This document shows, piece by piece, positions 63,624 through 64,000 of a stretch of 64,000 nucleotides of DNA. This DNA comes from Glutamicibacter nicotianae (lineage in GTDB: Bacteria; Actinomycetota; Actinomycetes; Actinomycetales; Micrococcaceae). Position 1 is the first letter of the stretch. Each line of letters begins with the position of its first letter. The notes below the pieces were generated by a model. It worked only from the letters and a program-made list of their open reading frames with translations. It did no database searches and was not told where the DNA came from. The DNA lies in assembly GCF_006539525.1 (NCBI RefSeq), contig NZ_BJNE01000003.1, positions 239,211 to 303,210 on the forward strand, written 5' to 3'. The position numbers and the translations under genes are program-made.

Positions 63624-64000
63624 CGTTAACCTGAAACTCTCCAGCCACCGAACCCAGAGGACGCCCGGGAAGCAATTGGGGGTCTGGACTCTGGACGCGT
63701 CGCTAATCCGTACGCAGGGAGATCGTCTGGTGGCACAAGACAACGTCTCTCTGACGCCACCTCGCGGTCGATGAATGCCCGTTACACGGCTACGGGCAAG
63801 GGCATCGGCAGATGCATTTGATTTCCCAGGTCCGAGCACGGCCGCTCGCGACTTTCTGGGCCGGGTGCAGTCAGTGCAAGAAATATGGGCAGCACCGAAG
63901 AGTAATTCGGGTCAGGTGGGACATTCGAGCGGAGTGGGATTAAGGACACGCTTTTCGATTCGCTATTGAGTTCAACAGTTGGTAATGTTGTATTTACCGA
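63624..64000. other. About 380 bases without a recognisable gene
   Basis: No frame with credible coding character is seen on either strand; the longest frames are short and in low-conservation sequence. The last 80 bases are AT-richer (ending GGTAATGTTGTATTTACC), with no repeat of the tRNA 3' end within the window. Confidence 0.6.

Noticed and set aside
63558..63839. Open frame of 93 codons antisense to the tRNA end
   Set aside because: It runs through the tRNA gene and its terminator and shows no domain; it is a chance frame.

Overview
This 64 kb window looks like ordinary chromosomal sequence from a high-GC actinobacterium, most likely of the Micrococcaceae (Arthrobacter/Glutamicibacter type). 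Supporting evidence: small actinobacterial marker families (DUF3117, DUF3107, UPF0182, DUF2342), an AdnAB-type helicase-nuclease pair, UvrD2, the coproporphyrin-type heme pathway, many GTG starts, and a gene order that, from memory, resembles two Mycobacterium tuberculosis blocks (around Rv1201c-Rv1232c and Rv3193c-Rv3211). I see no prophage, insertion sequence, CRISPR array or rRNA operon.

Layout. 1-2.2 kb: end of a thiamine thiazole cluster (thiS-thiG-thiF). 2.2-6.4 kb: a GNAT acetyltransferase, typA, a small membrane protein, an ArsR-like regulator and an SH3-like small protein. 6.4-12.1 kb: 7Fe ferredoxin, dapC, citrate synthase, an unrecognised gene, and divergent dapD/dapE. 12.2-15.6 kb: a glutamate-type ABC importer (gluABCD, minus strand). 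15.7-23.2 kb: LOG-family protein, DivIVA-like protein, DUF3117, O-methyltransferase, sigE, tatB, mrp, DUF1003, a soluble MgtE-like protein and a GsiB/YflT-like stress protein. 23.2-31 kb: aminopeptidase P, a PHP phosphoesterase, an orphan DNA methyltransferase, a DEAD-box helicase, an RNB ribonuclease, DUF3107 and TetR. 31-41.5 kb: a full heme cluster, hemA facing hemE-hemY-hemQ-hemH-hemC-hemD-hemB-hemL, covering glutamyl-tRNA to coproheme and protoheme. 41.7-44.3 kb: a methionine ABC importer in which metN carries an in-frame stop. 44.5-56.8 kb: DNA repair and nucleotide genes (DEDD exonuclease, MGMT-like protein, adnA, adnB, phosphotransferase, nudC, uvrD2). 56.9-63.5 kb: a YgjP-like metallopeptidase, a DUF2342 zincin-like protein, a PDZ/Lon-like secreted protease and UPF0182. 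63.5-64 kb: initiator tRNA-fMet, then about 380 bases in which I find no gene.

How the genes work together. Lysine/diaminopimelate synthesis is represented by dapC, dapD and dapE. The heme genes form a tightly packed run with 4-base start/stop overlaps and are closed by a 24-bp stem terminator. The repair genes are also translationally packed (MGMT-like/adnA/adnB and nudC/uvrD2 overlap by 4 bases). Convergent gene pairs are mostly separated by bidirectional hairpin terminators.

No clear new multi-gene system is present. The strongest anomaly is the amber codon just before the ABC signature of metN. Other points worth checking are sigE without an adjacent anti-sigma gene, a three-copy half-site array in front of gluA, a helically phased GCATGC pair in front of the DUF3117 gene, an overlapping leader ORF before the DEAD-box helicase gene, and a degenerate AdnA motor/iron-sulfur region.
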